This document shows, piece after piece, positions 49,690 through 58,713 of a stretch of DNA of 64,000 nucleotides. The stretch's first letter is position 1. Each line of letters begins with the position of its first letter. The DNA comes from CAWAQA01 sp963784065 (GTDB lineage: Bacteria; Acidobacteriota; Vicinamibacteria; Vicinamibacterales; UBA2999), in assembly GCA_963784065.1 (NCBI GenBank), contig CAWAQA010000002.1, forward strand, positions 310,001-374,000, read 5' to 3'. The notes below the pieces were generated by a model. It saw only the letters and a program-made list of their open reading frames with translations, made no database searches and was not told where the DNA came from. The translations under genes were made by a program, and so were the position numbers.

Positions 49690-52609
49690 TCACGCAGTCA
49701 CCGCCACCCGCTCCATCGTGAAGACCTCGATCACGTCGCCGACCTTGATGTCGTTGTACTTCTCGAGGCTGATGCCGCATTCGAAGCCGGACTTCACTTC
49801 GCTGACATCGTCCTTGAAGCGGCGCAGGCCGCCGATCTTGCCTTCGTGGACCACGACGTTGTCGCGGAGCAGCCGCGCGGTCGTCTCGCCGGCGCGCGTG
49901 ATGCGTCCGTCGGTGACCATGCAGCCGGCAATCGTACCGACCTTCGGCACCTTGAACACTTCGCGCACCGAGGCGGTGCCGAGCCGCACTTCCTTGAACG
50001 TCGGGTCGAGCAGACCCTCCATGCCCTTCTTGATCTCGTCGGTCACGTTGTAGATGACCGAGTGGAGGCGCACGTCGACCTCTTCGCGTTCCGCCATGTC
50101 CGCGGCGTTGCGGTCCGGGCGGACGTTGAAGCCGATGATGATCGCGTTCGACGCCGACGCGAGCAGCACGTCCGATTCGTTGATGGCGCCGACGCCGGCG
50201 CGGATGATGCGGATCTTCACCTTCTCGTCGGAGAGCTTCTCGAGCGTGTTGGCGAGCACTTCCGAGGACCCCTGCACGTCGGCCTTCACGATGAGCGGCA
50301 GTTCCTTGACCCCGCCCTCGGCGATCTGCTCCCTGAGCGATTCGAGTGTGAGCCGGCCGCCCTTGGCGCCGAGCGCGCGCTCCTTCGCCTGCGACTGCCG
50401 GAAGGTCGCGATCTGGCGTGCCTTCGCGGCGTCCTCGACGGTCTGGAACGGATCCCCCGGCTGCGGGAGGCTTGTCAGGCCGAGCACTTCGACGGGCGTT
50501 GACGGCCCAGCCGACTTGACGTTGCGGCCGCGGTCGTCGATGAGCGCGCGCACGCGCCCGACGACGGGACCGGCGATGAAGTTGTCGCCGACCTTGAGCG
50601 TGCCATCCTGGACGAGCACGGTCGCCACCGGACCGCGGCCGCGATCGAGCTTGGCTTCGAGCACGGTGCCGGACGCGCTGCGCTTCGGATTCGCTTTGAG
50701 CTCGAGGATGTCGGTGGACAGCAGAATCATCTCGAGCAGCTGATCGAGGTTCTGCTTCTTCTTGGCCGACACCGGCACCATCACGGTCGAGCCGCCCCAG
50801 TCCTCGGGCACGAGGTTCACTTCGGCGAGCTCGCGCTTGACGTTGTCCGGGTTGGCGCCTGGCTTGTCGATCTTGTTGATCGCCACGACGATCGGCACGT
50901 TCGCCGCCTTCGCGTGATCGATCGCTTCGCGCGTCTGCGGCATCACGCCGTCGTCGGCGGCGACGACGAGGACGACCACGTCGGTGACTTTCGCACCGCG
51001 CGCGCGCATCAGCGTGAACGCCTCGTGACCAGGCGTGTCGAGGAACACCACGCTGCGGCCGTCGCCGACCTCGACGTGGTAGGCGCCGATGTGCTGCGTG
51101 ATGCCGCCGGCCTCGCGTTCGGCAACTTTCGTCTCGCGAATGGCGTCGAGCAGCGACGTCTTGCCATGGTCGACGTGACCCATGACCGTGACGACCGGCG
51201 CCCGGTCGATCCGGTCCTCGGCTTTGGCTTCCTCGCCCTGCTCCTCGACGAGCTCCTCCTCGAAGCTCCGCATCTCGACCTCGGCACCGAACTCGAGCGC
51301 GATGTTCTTCGCGATCTCACTGTCGAGCGTGCTGTTGATGGTCATCATCATGCGCTTCATCAACAGCTTGGCGAGGACGTCCTTGACGCGCACGTCGAGC
51401 TTGTCGGCGAGATCCTTCACCGTCATGCCCTCGGCGAGCGTGATGATCCGCGTGACCGGCGGCGGCGCGGCGGGCGCGGCTGACATCGAAGGCGCGGACG
51501 GCCGCTCGCGCCGCGTCTGCGTCGGCCGCTGGCCGGGCCGGTGCTGTCCGAACGGCGGACGCTGTTGCCCGAACGGCGGACGCTGGCCAGGCATACCCGG
51601 GCGCGCCGCACCCGCGGGTTGCTGCGGACGTACGGGCTGCGACGGAAGCGGACGCGGTCCACCGAGCATGCCCGGTGTCGTCGGCCGCGGCGGCGGCGGA
51701 TAACCGGGACGGCCGCCGGGCGGTCCGCCGGGGCGTGCAGCGGCCGGCCCGCCGGGACGCGCGCCCACGGCGGGCGAGGCCGCACGCGTGGCGGCGGGCG
51801 GCGCCGCGGCCGGCGGCGCCACGACACGCGGCTGCGTGACCTGCGGACGCTTGGCCGGCGCGAGCGGACGCGCAGGCTGCGGCATCTGGCCTGGTTGCTC
51901 GATGCGCAGCCGCAGCGTGGGCGGCACGAAGCGGCCGGGCACCTGGGGCGGCGGAGCCGGCGCGGCCGGCGCGGCCGGCCGTGCTGGTGCAGCGGCCACG
52001 GGCACGGATACCGTTTCGGGCGGCGGCGCGGTGACCGGTGCAGGTGCCGGTGGCTCCTCGACGGGCGGCGGCGATGGCGCCGCGGCCACCGGCGGCGGTG
52101 CTTCGACGACTTCTGGAACGTGCACCCGCTCCGCGACGGGGCGAGGCTCCGCCACCGGCGGCGGCTCCGGCACGTGCGCCGCCGGAGCAGGCGGCTCCTC
52201 AACGGGTGCCGCCGGCGGCGGCGGCGGTGGCGCTACCGCCTCGGGCGGCGCGGCATGCTGCTGCGGGTGTCTCTTCCGCCGGCTGCACCGGCGGCTTGTG
52301 CGTCTTGACCAGGCGCGGAGGCCCGAGCACCGGCGCGGCCGGCTTCGGCGGCTCGGCCTTCTTCGCCGGCCCCGCCTTCTTGCCGCCGCCCTTCGCGGGC
52401 GCGTGCGTCTCGGCGAACATGTCGCCGCCGGGCAGCGCAATGTTGCGCTGCCGCGCGAGACGCTCGACAAACGAGCGCGCCACGACCTCCTCGAGGGTGC
52501 TCGACGCGCTCTTCAGCTCGATCCCGTGATCGCGCTTGAGCAGCGCGAGTACTTCCTGGCTGGTCGTCCCGAGCAGCTCGGCGACCTTGTAAATCCGGAC
52601 CGTTGCCAA
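49690..52609 (-). CDS. infB: Translation initiation factor IF-2 (one frame break)
   Basis: Large IF-2 of about 970 residues. N-terminal domain MATVRIYKVAELLGTTSQEV and DHGIELKSASSTLEEVVARS; then a very long Pro/Ala/Gly-rich linker (about 300 residues), interrupted by a frame break near 52255 in a gcagcagca tract. The G domain has GHVDHGKTSLLDAIR, DTPGHEAFTLMRARG and NKIDKPGANPDN; the C-terminal domains include SSEVLANTLEKLSDEKVKIR and VGDVIEVFTMERVAVTA. It starts at an unusual TTG (52609) with an aagga site upstream. Part of the nusA-infB-rbfA unit. Confidence 0.94.
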
Positions 52610-53949
52610 ATTGTTGATTCCTTCCGCCTTCGCGCCTTACTTCTGTTCCGCCTTCGCCGGTTCCTCTGCGTCGGGCTGCTCGACAGCTTCTCGACAGCTT
52701 CATCGGCAGCGTCTGCGGTCGCATCTGTGGCGGCTGCCTCGGCACCCTGGACAGCCTCGGCAAAGTCGACCGTCTCGCCGCCGTCAACGCCGTCAAGAGC
52801 CTCGGCGCCGTCGGCCGCCTCGGCGGTCACGTCCTGATCGGGGAACAAGGCATCCATCTGTGCCTGGGCGTCGCCCGCTTCCAGCGCGCCGAACTGCGCC
52901 TCGACCTCGCGACGCTTCTCTTCCTCGCTCTTGATGTCGATCCGCCAGCCGGTCAGCTTGGCCGCCAGCCGCACGTTCTGGCCCTTCTTGCCGATCGCCA
53001 GCGAGAGCTGCTTGTCCTCGACGACCACTTCCATCACGCGGTCGCCGTCGTCAACGATTGAGACCCGCTGGACCTTCGCCGGACTGAGCGCGTTGGTGAC
53101 GAAGAGCACCGAGTCGTCGGACCATTCGACGATGTCGATCTTCTCGCCGCGAAGCTCGCGGATGATCGCCTGCACTCGCGTGCCCTTCATGCCGACGCAG
53201 GCGCCGACGGGATCGACGTCGCGCTCGCGTGAGTAGACCGCCACTTTCGCGCGGTCGCCCGCCTCGCGGACGGCGCCGCGGATCATCACCGTGCCGTCAT
53301 AGATCTCGGGAACTTCCTGCTCGAAGAGCTTGATCAGCAGCGCCGGGTCGGTGCGCGAGAGGACGATCTGCGGTCCCTTCGCGCTGCGATTGACGCCCTT
53401 GATGACGGTGCGGATGCGCTCGCCGGGGGTGTAGCTCTCGGCGCGCGACTGCTCCTTGCGCGGCAGCACCGCCTCGACCCGGCCGATCTCGACGATCAGG
53501 TCGCCGTTCTCGAACCGCTTCACCGTGCTGTTGATCACTTCGCCGATGCGCTGGTTGTACTCCGCGAAGATGTTCTCGCGCTCTGCTTCGCGGACCTTCT
53601 GGAAGATCACCTGCTTCGCGGTCTGCGCGGCGATGCGACCCAGTACGTCGGTGCGCTTCGGGAACTCGATCTCCATGTCGACTTCCGCTTCCTCGCCGTA
53701 CAGCTGTTGTGCTTCCTGCAGCGAGATCTGCGTGGCCGGGTTCTCGACGGTCTCGACGATGTGCTTGATGGCGAAGAGATCGACCTGGCCGGTTTCCTGG
53801 TTGAACCGGGTCTTGAGCTCTTCGTTGGTCTTGTAGTACTTGCGCGACGCGGTCAGGACGGCGTCTTCGATGGCCGTGATGATCGTGTCGGCCTCGATGC
53901 CTTTCTCCTTGGCGAGTGCCTCGATCGTCTGCAGCAGGGGATTTTGCAT
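52513..53949 (-). CDS. nusA: Transcription termination/antitermination factor NusA (C-terminus shifted by an 11-bp duplication)
   Basis: Normal N-terminal RNA polymerase-binding domain (MQNPLLQTIEALAKEKGIEA), S1 domain (GRVEAVLPRKEQSRAESYTP) and two KH domains (GACVGMKGTRVQAIIRELRG; LSLAIGKKGQNVRLAAKLTG). A perfect 11-base tandem duplication (ctcgacagctt twice, 52679-52700) shifts the end of the gene so that it stops at 52513 instead of the evident ancestral stop at 52637-52639. This adds about 48 residues of basic sequence read in the wrong frame and creates a 97-base overlap with infB. Without it the acidic tail would end EQPDAEEPAKAEQK. Start at 53949, since the upstream ATG (53964) adds five unconserved residues. 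Confidence 0.9.
   Translation of the reverse strand: MQNPLLQTIEALAKEKGIEADTIITAIEDAVLTASRKYYKTNEELKTRFNQETGQVDLFAIKHIVETVENPATQISLQEAQQLYGEEAEVDMEIEFPKRTDVLGRIAAQTAKQVIFQKVREAERENIFAEYNQRIGEVINSTVKRFENGDLIVEIGRVEAVLPRKEQSRAESYTPGERIRTVIKGVNRSAKGPQIVLSRTDPALLIKLFEQEVPEIYDGTVMIRGAVREAGDRAKVAVYSRERDVDPVGACVGMKGTRVQAIIRELRGEKIDIVEWSDDSVLFVTNALSPAKVQRVSIVDDGDRVMEVVVEDKQLSLAIGKKGQNVRLAAKLTGWRIDIKSEEEKRREVEAQFGALEAGDAQAQMDALFPDQDVTAEAADGAEALDGVDGGETVDFAEAVQGAEAAATDATADAADEAVEKLSSSPTQRNRRRRNRSKARRRKESTIWQRSGFTRSPSCSGRPARKYSRCSSAITGSS
52679..52700. repeat. 11-bp tandem duplication in the end of nusA
   Basis: ctcgacagctt occurs twice without mismatch. The unit length is not a multiple of three, so it alters the nusA reading frame at the last few codons. 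Confidence 0.9.
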
Positions 53950-53962
53950 ATGTTCTAGCGGC

Positions 53963-54058
53963 AACCTTCACGTGCCACGAACCACAGCGGCACAGAGGCG
54001 CAGATGCTCGTGGGCCTGGTCAGCAATCTGTGTCTCTGTGTCTCTACGGTTCGTGATC
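53963..54058. repeat. Self-complementary element (CACAGAGGCACAGAG type) between rimP and nusA
   Basis: The left arm ccacgaaccacagcggcaca (continuing gaggcgcaga) and the right arm (tctgtgtctctgtgtctcta, cggttcgtgat) pair over about 28 bases. It fills the rimP-nusA gap. A fragment of the same type is at 42915-42931. Confidence 0.75.
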
Positions 54059-54059
54059 A

Positions 54060-54542
54060 TCAAAACTCCACATCCAGGCGCCCGCGCGCAATCAGCCGCA
54101 TCGGCAGGCGGTGCACCCGGCCGTTCGGCGCCTCGAGGAGCACGTCGTTCTCCTCGAGCCCGCGCAGCCGTCCTTGAAACGCCTTCTGGTTGTCGACCGG
54201 CTCGCTCACCACGATCTTCGCCAGCCGTCCCGCGAACCGGCGGTAGTCGCCCGCGTCACGCAACGGCCGATCGAGGCCGGGTGAGGAGACTTCCAGCGTG
54301 TACGCGAACGGCAACGGGTCCTCGACGTCGAGAATAGTGCTCAACTCGCGGTTGACCTGCTCACAGTCTTCGATGCTGACGCTCTCCTCGGGCGTGGCTG
54401 CCGGTCCAGGGCGGTCGATGAACACGCGCACCACGTGCCCGATGGCCTCGCGGCGGCTCTGAAGATCCCAGATCTCGAGCCCGCGGGACGCGGCGACGCG
54501 TTCCGCGATGGCTCTCAACTGTTCGAGCGGCTGCGCTGCCAC
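54060..54542 (-). CDS. rimP: Ribosome maturation factor RimP
   Basis: 160-residue factor for 30S assembly. The GTG at 54542 is used because RimP proteins begin just before the LEQLRAIAERVAASRGLEIW helix; the longer open frame would add an unlikely 27-residue hydrophobic leader. Conserved features are VRVFIDRPG (RNA-binding beta strands), SIEDCEQVNRELSTILDVED, YTLEVSSPGLDRPLRDAGDY (the LEVSSPGLDRPL signature) and a C-terminal SH3-like part (RLRGLEENDVLLEAPNGRVH). No Shine-Dalgarno sequence precedes the GTG; an intrinsic terminator ends four bases upstream. Heads the nusA-infB-rbfA operon. Confidence 0.92.
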   Translation of the reverse strand: MAAQPLEQLRAIAERVAASRGLEIWDLQSRREAIGHVVRVFIDRPGPAATPEESVSIEDCEQVNRELSTILDVEDPLPFAYTLEVSSPGLDRPLRDAGDYRRFAGRLAKIVVSEPVDNQKAFQGRLRGLEENDVLLEAPNGRVHRLPMRLIARGRLDVEF

Positions 54543-54546
54543 AAAC

Positions 54547-54571
54547 AAAAAAAGTGGGCACCAGCCCACTT
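54547..54571 (-). terminator. Intrinsic terminator abutting the rimP start, possible attenuator
   Basis: On the minus strand AAGTGGGC-tggt-GCCCACTT forms an 8-base-pair stem followed by seven T (54553-54547), ending four bases before the rimP GTG. It can terminate rimO transcription, but it lies downstream of the nearest plausible rimP promoter (54604-54633), so it would also sit in the rimP leader. Confidence 0.85.
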
Positions 54572-54603
54572 GGAGTACTACTCCGCCTAGGTAACGACCC
54601 TTA

Positions 54604-54633
54604 ACACTATCACACGGCCGCACTTACGGACAA
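54604..54633 (-). promoter_or_regulatory. Candidate extended -10 promoter for rimP operon
   Basis: On the minus strand TTGTCC (54633-54628) and TGA-TAGTGT (extended -10, 54612-54604) are 18 bases apart. This places a start near 54597 and a 55-base leader containing a ggagt-agt-actcc hairpin and the terminator at 54547-54571. The match to consensus is weak. Confidence 0.4.
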
Positions 54634-54661
54634 TGTGAGTGCGACCATCGCGCCTTCCGCT

Positions 54662-56106
54662 TCAGGCTTCGGCGGGCGACGCCGGAGCCGCGCCGAAAGC
54701 TGGACGGGCAATGAGGTCGTAGGCGCGGCTGCCGACGATGTCGGCGTCGATGAACGTCCCGGCCGCGAGCTCGGCCGGGTCGCAATCGGTGAGATACACG
54801 AGCGGATCGATGTCGGGCGCCTGACCCTCGAGGCGGGCGCGGATGACGAGGTCGTGCTCAGTGGACGGCCCATCGACCAGCAGCCGGACCCGGTCTCCCG
54901 ACGCGCGCCTTCTGCGCGCGGGCGACGATCTTTTTTTGCACGCTCATCAGCCTGGATCGCCGCTGCCGCTTGACGCTGGCCGGCACGTCGTCGGGCAGAC
55001 CGTGCGCCGAGGTGCCTTCCTCGTGGGAGTAGGTGAAGACGCCGACGTGGTCGAACCGCACGGCCTCGACGAAGCTCTGCAGTTTGGCGAAGTCCGCCTC
55101 CGTCTCACCCGGGAAGCCAACGATGAAGGTCGTGCGCAGCGTCACCCCGGGCACGCGCTGCCTGATTCGGTTGAGCAACACCTCGTAGCCGGCGCGCGTT
55201 CCCGGCCGCTTCATGCGCTTGAGGACGTCGTCTGAGGCATGCTGCAGCGGGAGATCGACGTACTTCGCGACCTTGGCGCTTTCTGCCATCGCGTCGAGCA
55301 CGTCGTCCCCGATCGTCGTCGGGTAGAGGTAGAGCATGCGGATCCACTCGAGCCCGTCCACGCCGTTCAACTGGCGGAGCAGGCGCGCCAGCGCGCCGCG
55401 TTCGCCGCGATCGATCCCGTAGAAGCTCGTGTCCTGCGAGATGAGCAGCAGCTCCTTCACGCCGCGCGCGGCGAGTGCTTCGGCCTCGCGCACGATCGAC
55501 TCGGCCGGGCGGCTGCGGTACTTGCCGCGCAGCGTCGGGATGATGCAGAAGGCGCACTTGTAATCGCAACCCTCGGCAATCTTCACGTAGGCGTAGTGAC
55601 GCGGCGTGGCGAGCAGCCGCGGCGTCTCGGCATCGTAGATGTAGGTGGGAAGAGCGGTCTTCGGTCTCCGGTCTCCGGTCTTCGGTCCTGAGTGCGTTCG
55701 GTCACGGTCGGAGCCGTCGCCGCGAAGCAACGGGACGATGACCGGAGCCTGGAGACCGGAGACCGGAGACAGCGCCCTCGACGATCTCCGGCACCTCCCC
55801 CGTCCCGAGCACCGCGTCGATCTCCGGAATCTGCTCGCGCAGCTCGTCGCGATAGCGCTCCGCCATGCAGCCGGTGACGACGAGCGTGCGGCAGTTGCCG
55901 GTCTTCTTGTGCTCCGCCATCTCGAGGATGGCGTCGATCGACTCCTGCTTCGCCTTGTCGATGAAGGCGCAGGTGTTGACGACGAGCACGTCGGCGTCGG
56001 CGGCGTCGCGGGTGAGCTCGTGTCCCGCCTGCTGGGCGAGCCCCAGCATCACCTCGGAGTCCACGAGGTTCTTCGGACAGCCGAGGGAGATCATTCCAAT
56101 CTTCAT
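54662..56106 (-). CDS. rimO: Ribosomal protein uS12 methylthiotransferase RimO (element insertion, two frame breaks)
   Basis: Radical-SAM methylthiotransferase acting on ribosomal protein uS12. The N-terminal domain MKIGMISLGCPKNLVDSEVM contains three cluster cysteines (SLGCPKN, VNTCAFI, VVTGCMAERY). The linker after VLGTGEVPEIVEGA is occupied by a palindromic element (55657-55772) with a frame change. The core resumes PTYIYDAETPRLLATPRHYA with the radical SAM EGCDYKCAFCIIP. A second break near 54895 precedes the TRAM domain (VRLLVDGPSTEHDLVIRARL), ending at 54662. Reconstructed length about 480 residues. Confidence 0.88.
55657..55772. repeat. Self-complementary element (GGTCTCCGGTC type) inside rimO
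   Basis: The left arm gtcttcggtctccggtctcc (continuing ggtcttcggtcc) pairs with the right arm (gaccggagcctggagaccgg, agaccggagac) over about 30 bases, with a loop of about 50. It lies within the rimO coding region, in the variable linker between the N-terminal domain and the radical-SAM core. Confidence 0.8.
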
Positions 56107-56194
56107 TCGAACTGATCTTCGGAAGTGAGCACCACCAAGAGCGCGTTGCGGACATCAGCGAACGCAGGCCAGGTCCTTCTGGGACCCGGCTGGA

Positions 56195-56216
56195 GGCGGG
56201 TCTGAAAAGACCCGCC
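56195..56216. repeat. GGCGGGTCT-gaaa-AGACCCGCC hairpin between rimO and asnS
   Basis: Perfect 9-base-pair stem with a GAAA tetraloop in the divergent region between the rimO and asnS starts; preceded by an imperfect ggtcc/gggacc palindrome. Same family as 37297 and 47245. Confidence 0.75.
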
Positions 56217-56280
56217 CTGCGTCGAATGAATTTCGCAACCAGCCCCTAAGGATACTCGACGGATAATCGTTGGGAGCGAA

Positions 56281-57699
56281 ATGCCTACCGCCGACCATGT
56301 CGACGTCTCGTCCGTGCTGAAGGGAAAGGTCGCGACAGGAACCCCCGTCACCGTTCGCGGATGGGTGCGCACGCGGCGCGATTCGAAGGCGGGCCTGTCG
56401 TTCATCCATCTCCACGACGGGTCCTGCTTCGACCCGCTCCAGGTGGTCGCCGCGGCCGCCCTGCCCAACTACGAGAGCGAAATCAAGAAACTGACCTCCG
56501 GCTGCTCGGTCATCGCCCGCGGCGTGCTGACCGCCAGCCAGGGACAGGGCCAGGCGGTCGAACTCCAGGCCGACACCGTCGAGGTCGTCGGCTGGGTGGA
56601 CGACCCCGAGGCGTACCCGATTCAGCCGAAGCGCGCCTCGTTCGAATACCTGCGCGAAGTCGCGCACCTGCGGCCGCGGACGAACACGCTCGGCGCCGTG
56701 GCGCGCGTCCGCCACAGCCTCAGCATGGCCGTGCATCGCTATTTCCACGAGCACGGGTTCTTCTGGGTCCACACGCCGATCGTGACCGCCAGCGACGCCG
56801 AGGGCGCCGGCGAGATGTTCCGGGTCAGCACACTCGACCTGGCGAACCTTGCGGCGATCCCGCGCACGCCGGATGGCCGCACCGACTTCGGCGCCGACTT
56901 CTTCGGCAAGGAAGCCTTCCTCACGGTCAGCGGCCAGCTCAACGTCGAGACCTACGCGTGCGCGCTGTCGAAGGTCTACACGTTCGGCCCGACATTCCGC
57001 GCCGAGAACAGCAATACCAGCCGCCACCTCGCCGAGTTCTGGATGGTGGAGCCCGAGATCGCGTTCGCCGATCTGGCCGCCAACGCCGATCTGGCCGAAT
57101 CGTTCCTGAAGTACATCTTCACGGCGCTGCTCGACGAGCGGGACGACGACCTGACGTTCTTCGCCGACCGCATCGACAAGCAGGCGATCGCACGCCTCGA
57201 GGCGTTCGTCGCCTCCACCTTCGAGCGGATGTCCTACACCGACGCGATCGCGGCGCTGGAGAAGAGCGGCAGGAAGTTCGAGTTCCCCGTCCGCTGGGGC
57301 ATCGACCTGCAGTCGGAACACGAGCGCTGGCTGACCGAGGAATACGTCAAGGGCCCGGTCGTCGTGATGAACTACCCGAAGGAGATCAAGGCGTTCTACA
57401 TGCGCATGAACGACGACGGGAAGACCGTCGCGGCGATGGACGTCCTGGCGCCCGGCATCGGCGAGGTCATCGGCGGCTCACAGCGCGAGGAGCGGCTCGA
57501 CTATCTCGATCGGCGGCTGGCGGAGCTGAAGCTCGATCCGCAGGCTTACTGGTGGTACCGCGACCTGCGGCGGTTCGGGACGGTGCCGCACGCCGGGTTC
57601 GGCCTCGGCCTCGAGCGCACGATCATCTACGCCACCGGCATGGCCAACATCCGCGACGTGATCCCGTTCCCGCGCACGCCCGGGCACGCGACGTTCTAG
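56281..57699 (+). CDS. asnS: Asparagine--tRNA ligase
   Basis: 472-residue class IIb synthetase. The OB anticodon domain (GTPVTVRGWVRTRRDSKAGL) is followed by motif 1 (HRYFHEHGFFWVHTPIVTAS), motif 2 (GPTFRAENSNTSRHLAEFWM, AsnRS-type) and motif 3 (GFGLGLERTIIYATGMANIR-DV). Start ATG 56281 has a gggag site 5 bases upstream. A possible -10 (gataat at 56262) lies just upstream. Intact frame. Confidence 0.96.
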   Translation: MPTADHVDVSSVLKGKVATGTPVTVRGWVRTRRDSKAGLSFIHLHDGSCFDPLQVVAAAALPNYESEIKKLTSGCSVIARGVLTASQGQGQAVELQADTVEVVGWVDDPEAYPIQPKRASFEYLREVAHLRPRTNTLGAVARVRHSLSMAVHRYFHEHGFFWVHTPIVTASDAEGAGEMFRVSTLDLANLAAIPRTPDGRTDFGADFFGKEAFLTVSGQLNVETYACALSKVYTFGPTFRAENSNTSRHLAEFWMVEPEIAFADLAANADLAESFLKYIFTALLDERDDDLTFFADRIDKQAIARLEAFVASTFERMSYTDAIAALEKSGRKFEFPVRWGIDLQSEHERWLTEEYVKGPVVVMNYPKEIKAFYMRMNDDGKTVAAMDVLAPGIGEVIGGSQREERLDYLDRRLAELKLDPQAYWWYRDLRRFGTVPHAGFGLGLERTIIYATGMANIRDVIPFPRTPGHATF

Positions 57700-57719
57700 A
57701 GCTGGCATCCGAGGTCCAT

Positions 57720-58571
57720 CTAGAAGGTACACGAAGGTTTTCTCCAGCCGCTCGCGGGCCTTCGTGCACCGCTTCAGCACGTCCACGGGGTCGCCGCCGG
57801 CGCTGCCCACCTCGAACATCATCACGCCGTCGTATCCGATCTTCTGCGTCTCCATCATCGCCAGATCCCAGTCGATGGAGCCGGCGTATGGCACGAGGTG
57901 ATCGTCCCGCTTGCCGCGGTTGTCGTGCACGTGCGTCGTCCAGAGGTGGCCCGAGATCGCCTCGATCCCCTCGCCCAGGTCGCCCATCAGATGCGCGTGA
58001 CCGTAGTCGAGGCAGATCCCGGCGTCGATGCCGTCGAGATCGTCCTCGATGAGTCGCACGAGCGACGCCGGGCCGGCGAGCGTGTTCGGGATCACCTCGA
58101 GCGCCACTTTCACGTCGGCCGCCGCGGCGAGCTCCACAATCTCCTCGACGCTGCGCCGCGCGGCGTCCGGCTGGTTGTCAGCGGGCGGCGGCTGCTCGAC
58201 CGCGGGCATGCCGAGATGCACGACGAGGTAGCGATACGGCAGCTGCCGGCCACGCGCAGCGCCGCCTGCGTCTCGGCCAGCGCCGCCTTCCGCCGCGTCT
58301 CGTTCCCGGACGCGTTCGAGTACGAGCCGACCCACTTGCCGCCGCTCATCGCATCCACGATCGGCGCGTGCATCGAGTGCAGCTCGAGGCGCGTGTCGGA
58401 CAGCCATTCCGCCAGCTGCGCGATCGCCTGCTCATCGTGGTAATCGAAGTGCGACTTCGTGGCGAACACCTCGACCGCCTCGAATCCGTGCGCGGCGATA
58501 TGCACGAGATGCTCGCGCGTCAGCCGCGATTCGTGGAAGAGGTGAGTGGAGATGCCGAAACGACGGTCCAT
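57720..58571 (-). CDS. Sugar phosphate isomerase/epimerase, TIM barrel (frame breaks)
   Basis: Xylose isomerase-like TIM-barrel family. The first frame from ATG 58571 reads MDRRFGISTHLFHESRLTRE, HGFEAVEVFATKSHFDYHDE, LELHSMHAPIVDAMSGGKWV. After a break near 58250 it continues LPYRYLVVHLGMPAVEQPPP, VALEVIPNTLAGPASLVRLI, AGICLDYGHAHLMGDLGEGI, TTHVHDNRGKRDDHLVPYAG and IDWDLAMMETQKIGYDGVMM, with the metal-binding Glu, Asp and His residues of the family. As read the second frame runs on to 57478 under asnS; a further break would give the natural stop at 57720. Substrate unknown. Confidence 0.8.
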
Positions 58572-58713
58572 AGGCATGCCCGCGACCAGCGGGCCGGACA
58601 CTCATTCTAGAGCATTCGTGGTTGGCGGACTGCGATTCGTGACTACGCTCCGGCAATCACGAATCACAATCCCACATGACCCGTGGCTTCCGTCTTCAGC
58701 CGGAAGGCGAGCG

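Noticed and set aside
54543..54623. Longer RimP with a hydrophobic N-terminal leader
   Set aside because: The added 27 residues run through a terminator hairpin and T-run and have no counterpart in RimP proteins.
57478..57719. Extension of the epimerase frame beneath asnS
   Set aside because: The extra sequence is antisense to conserved asnS codons; a stop at 57720 in the original frame fits family length better.
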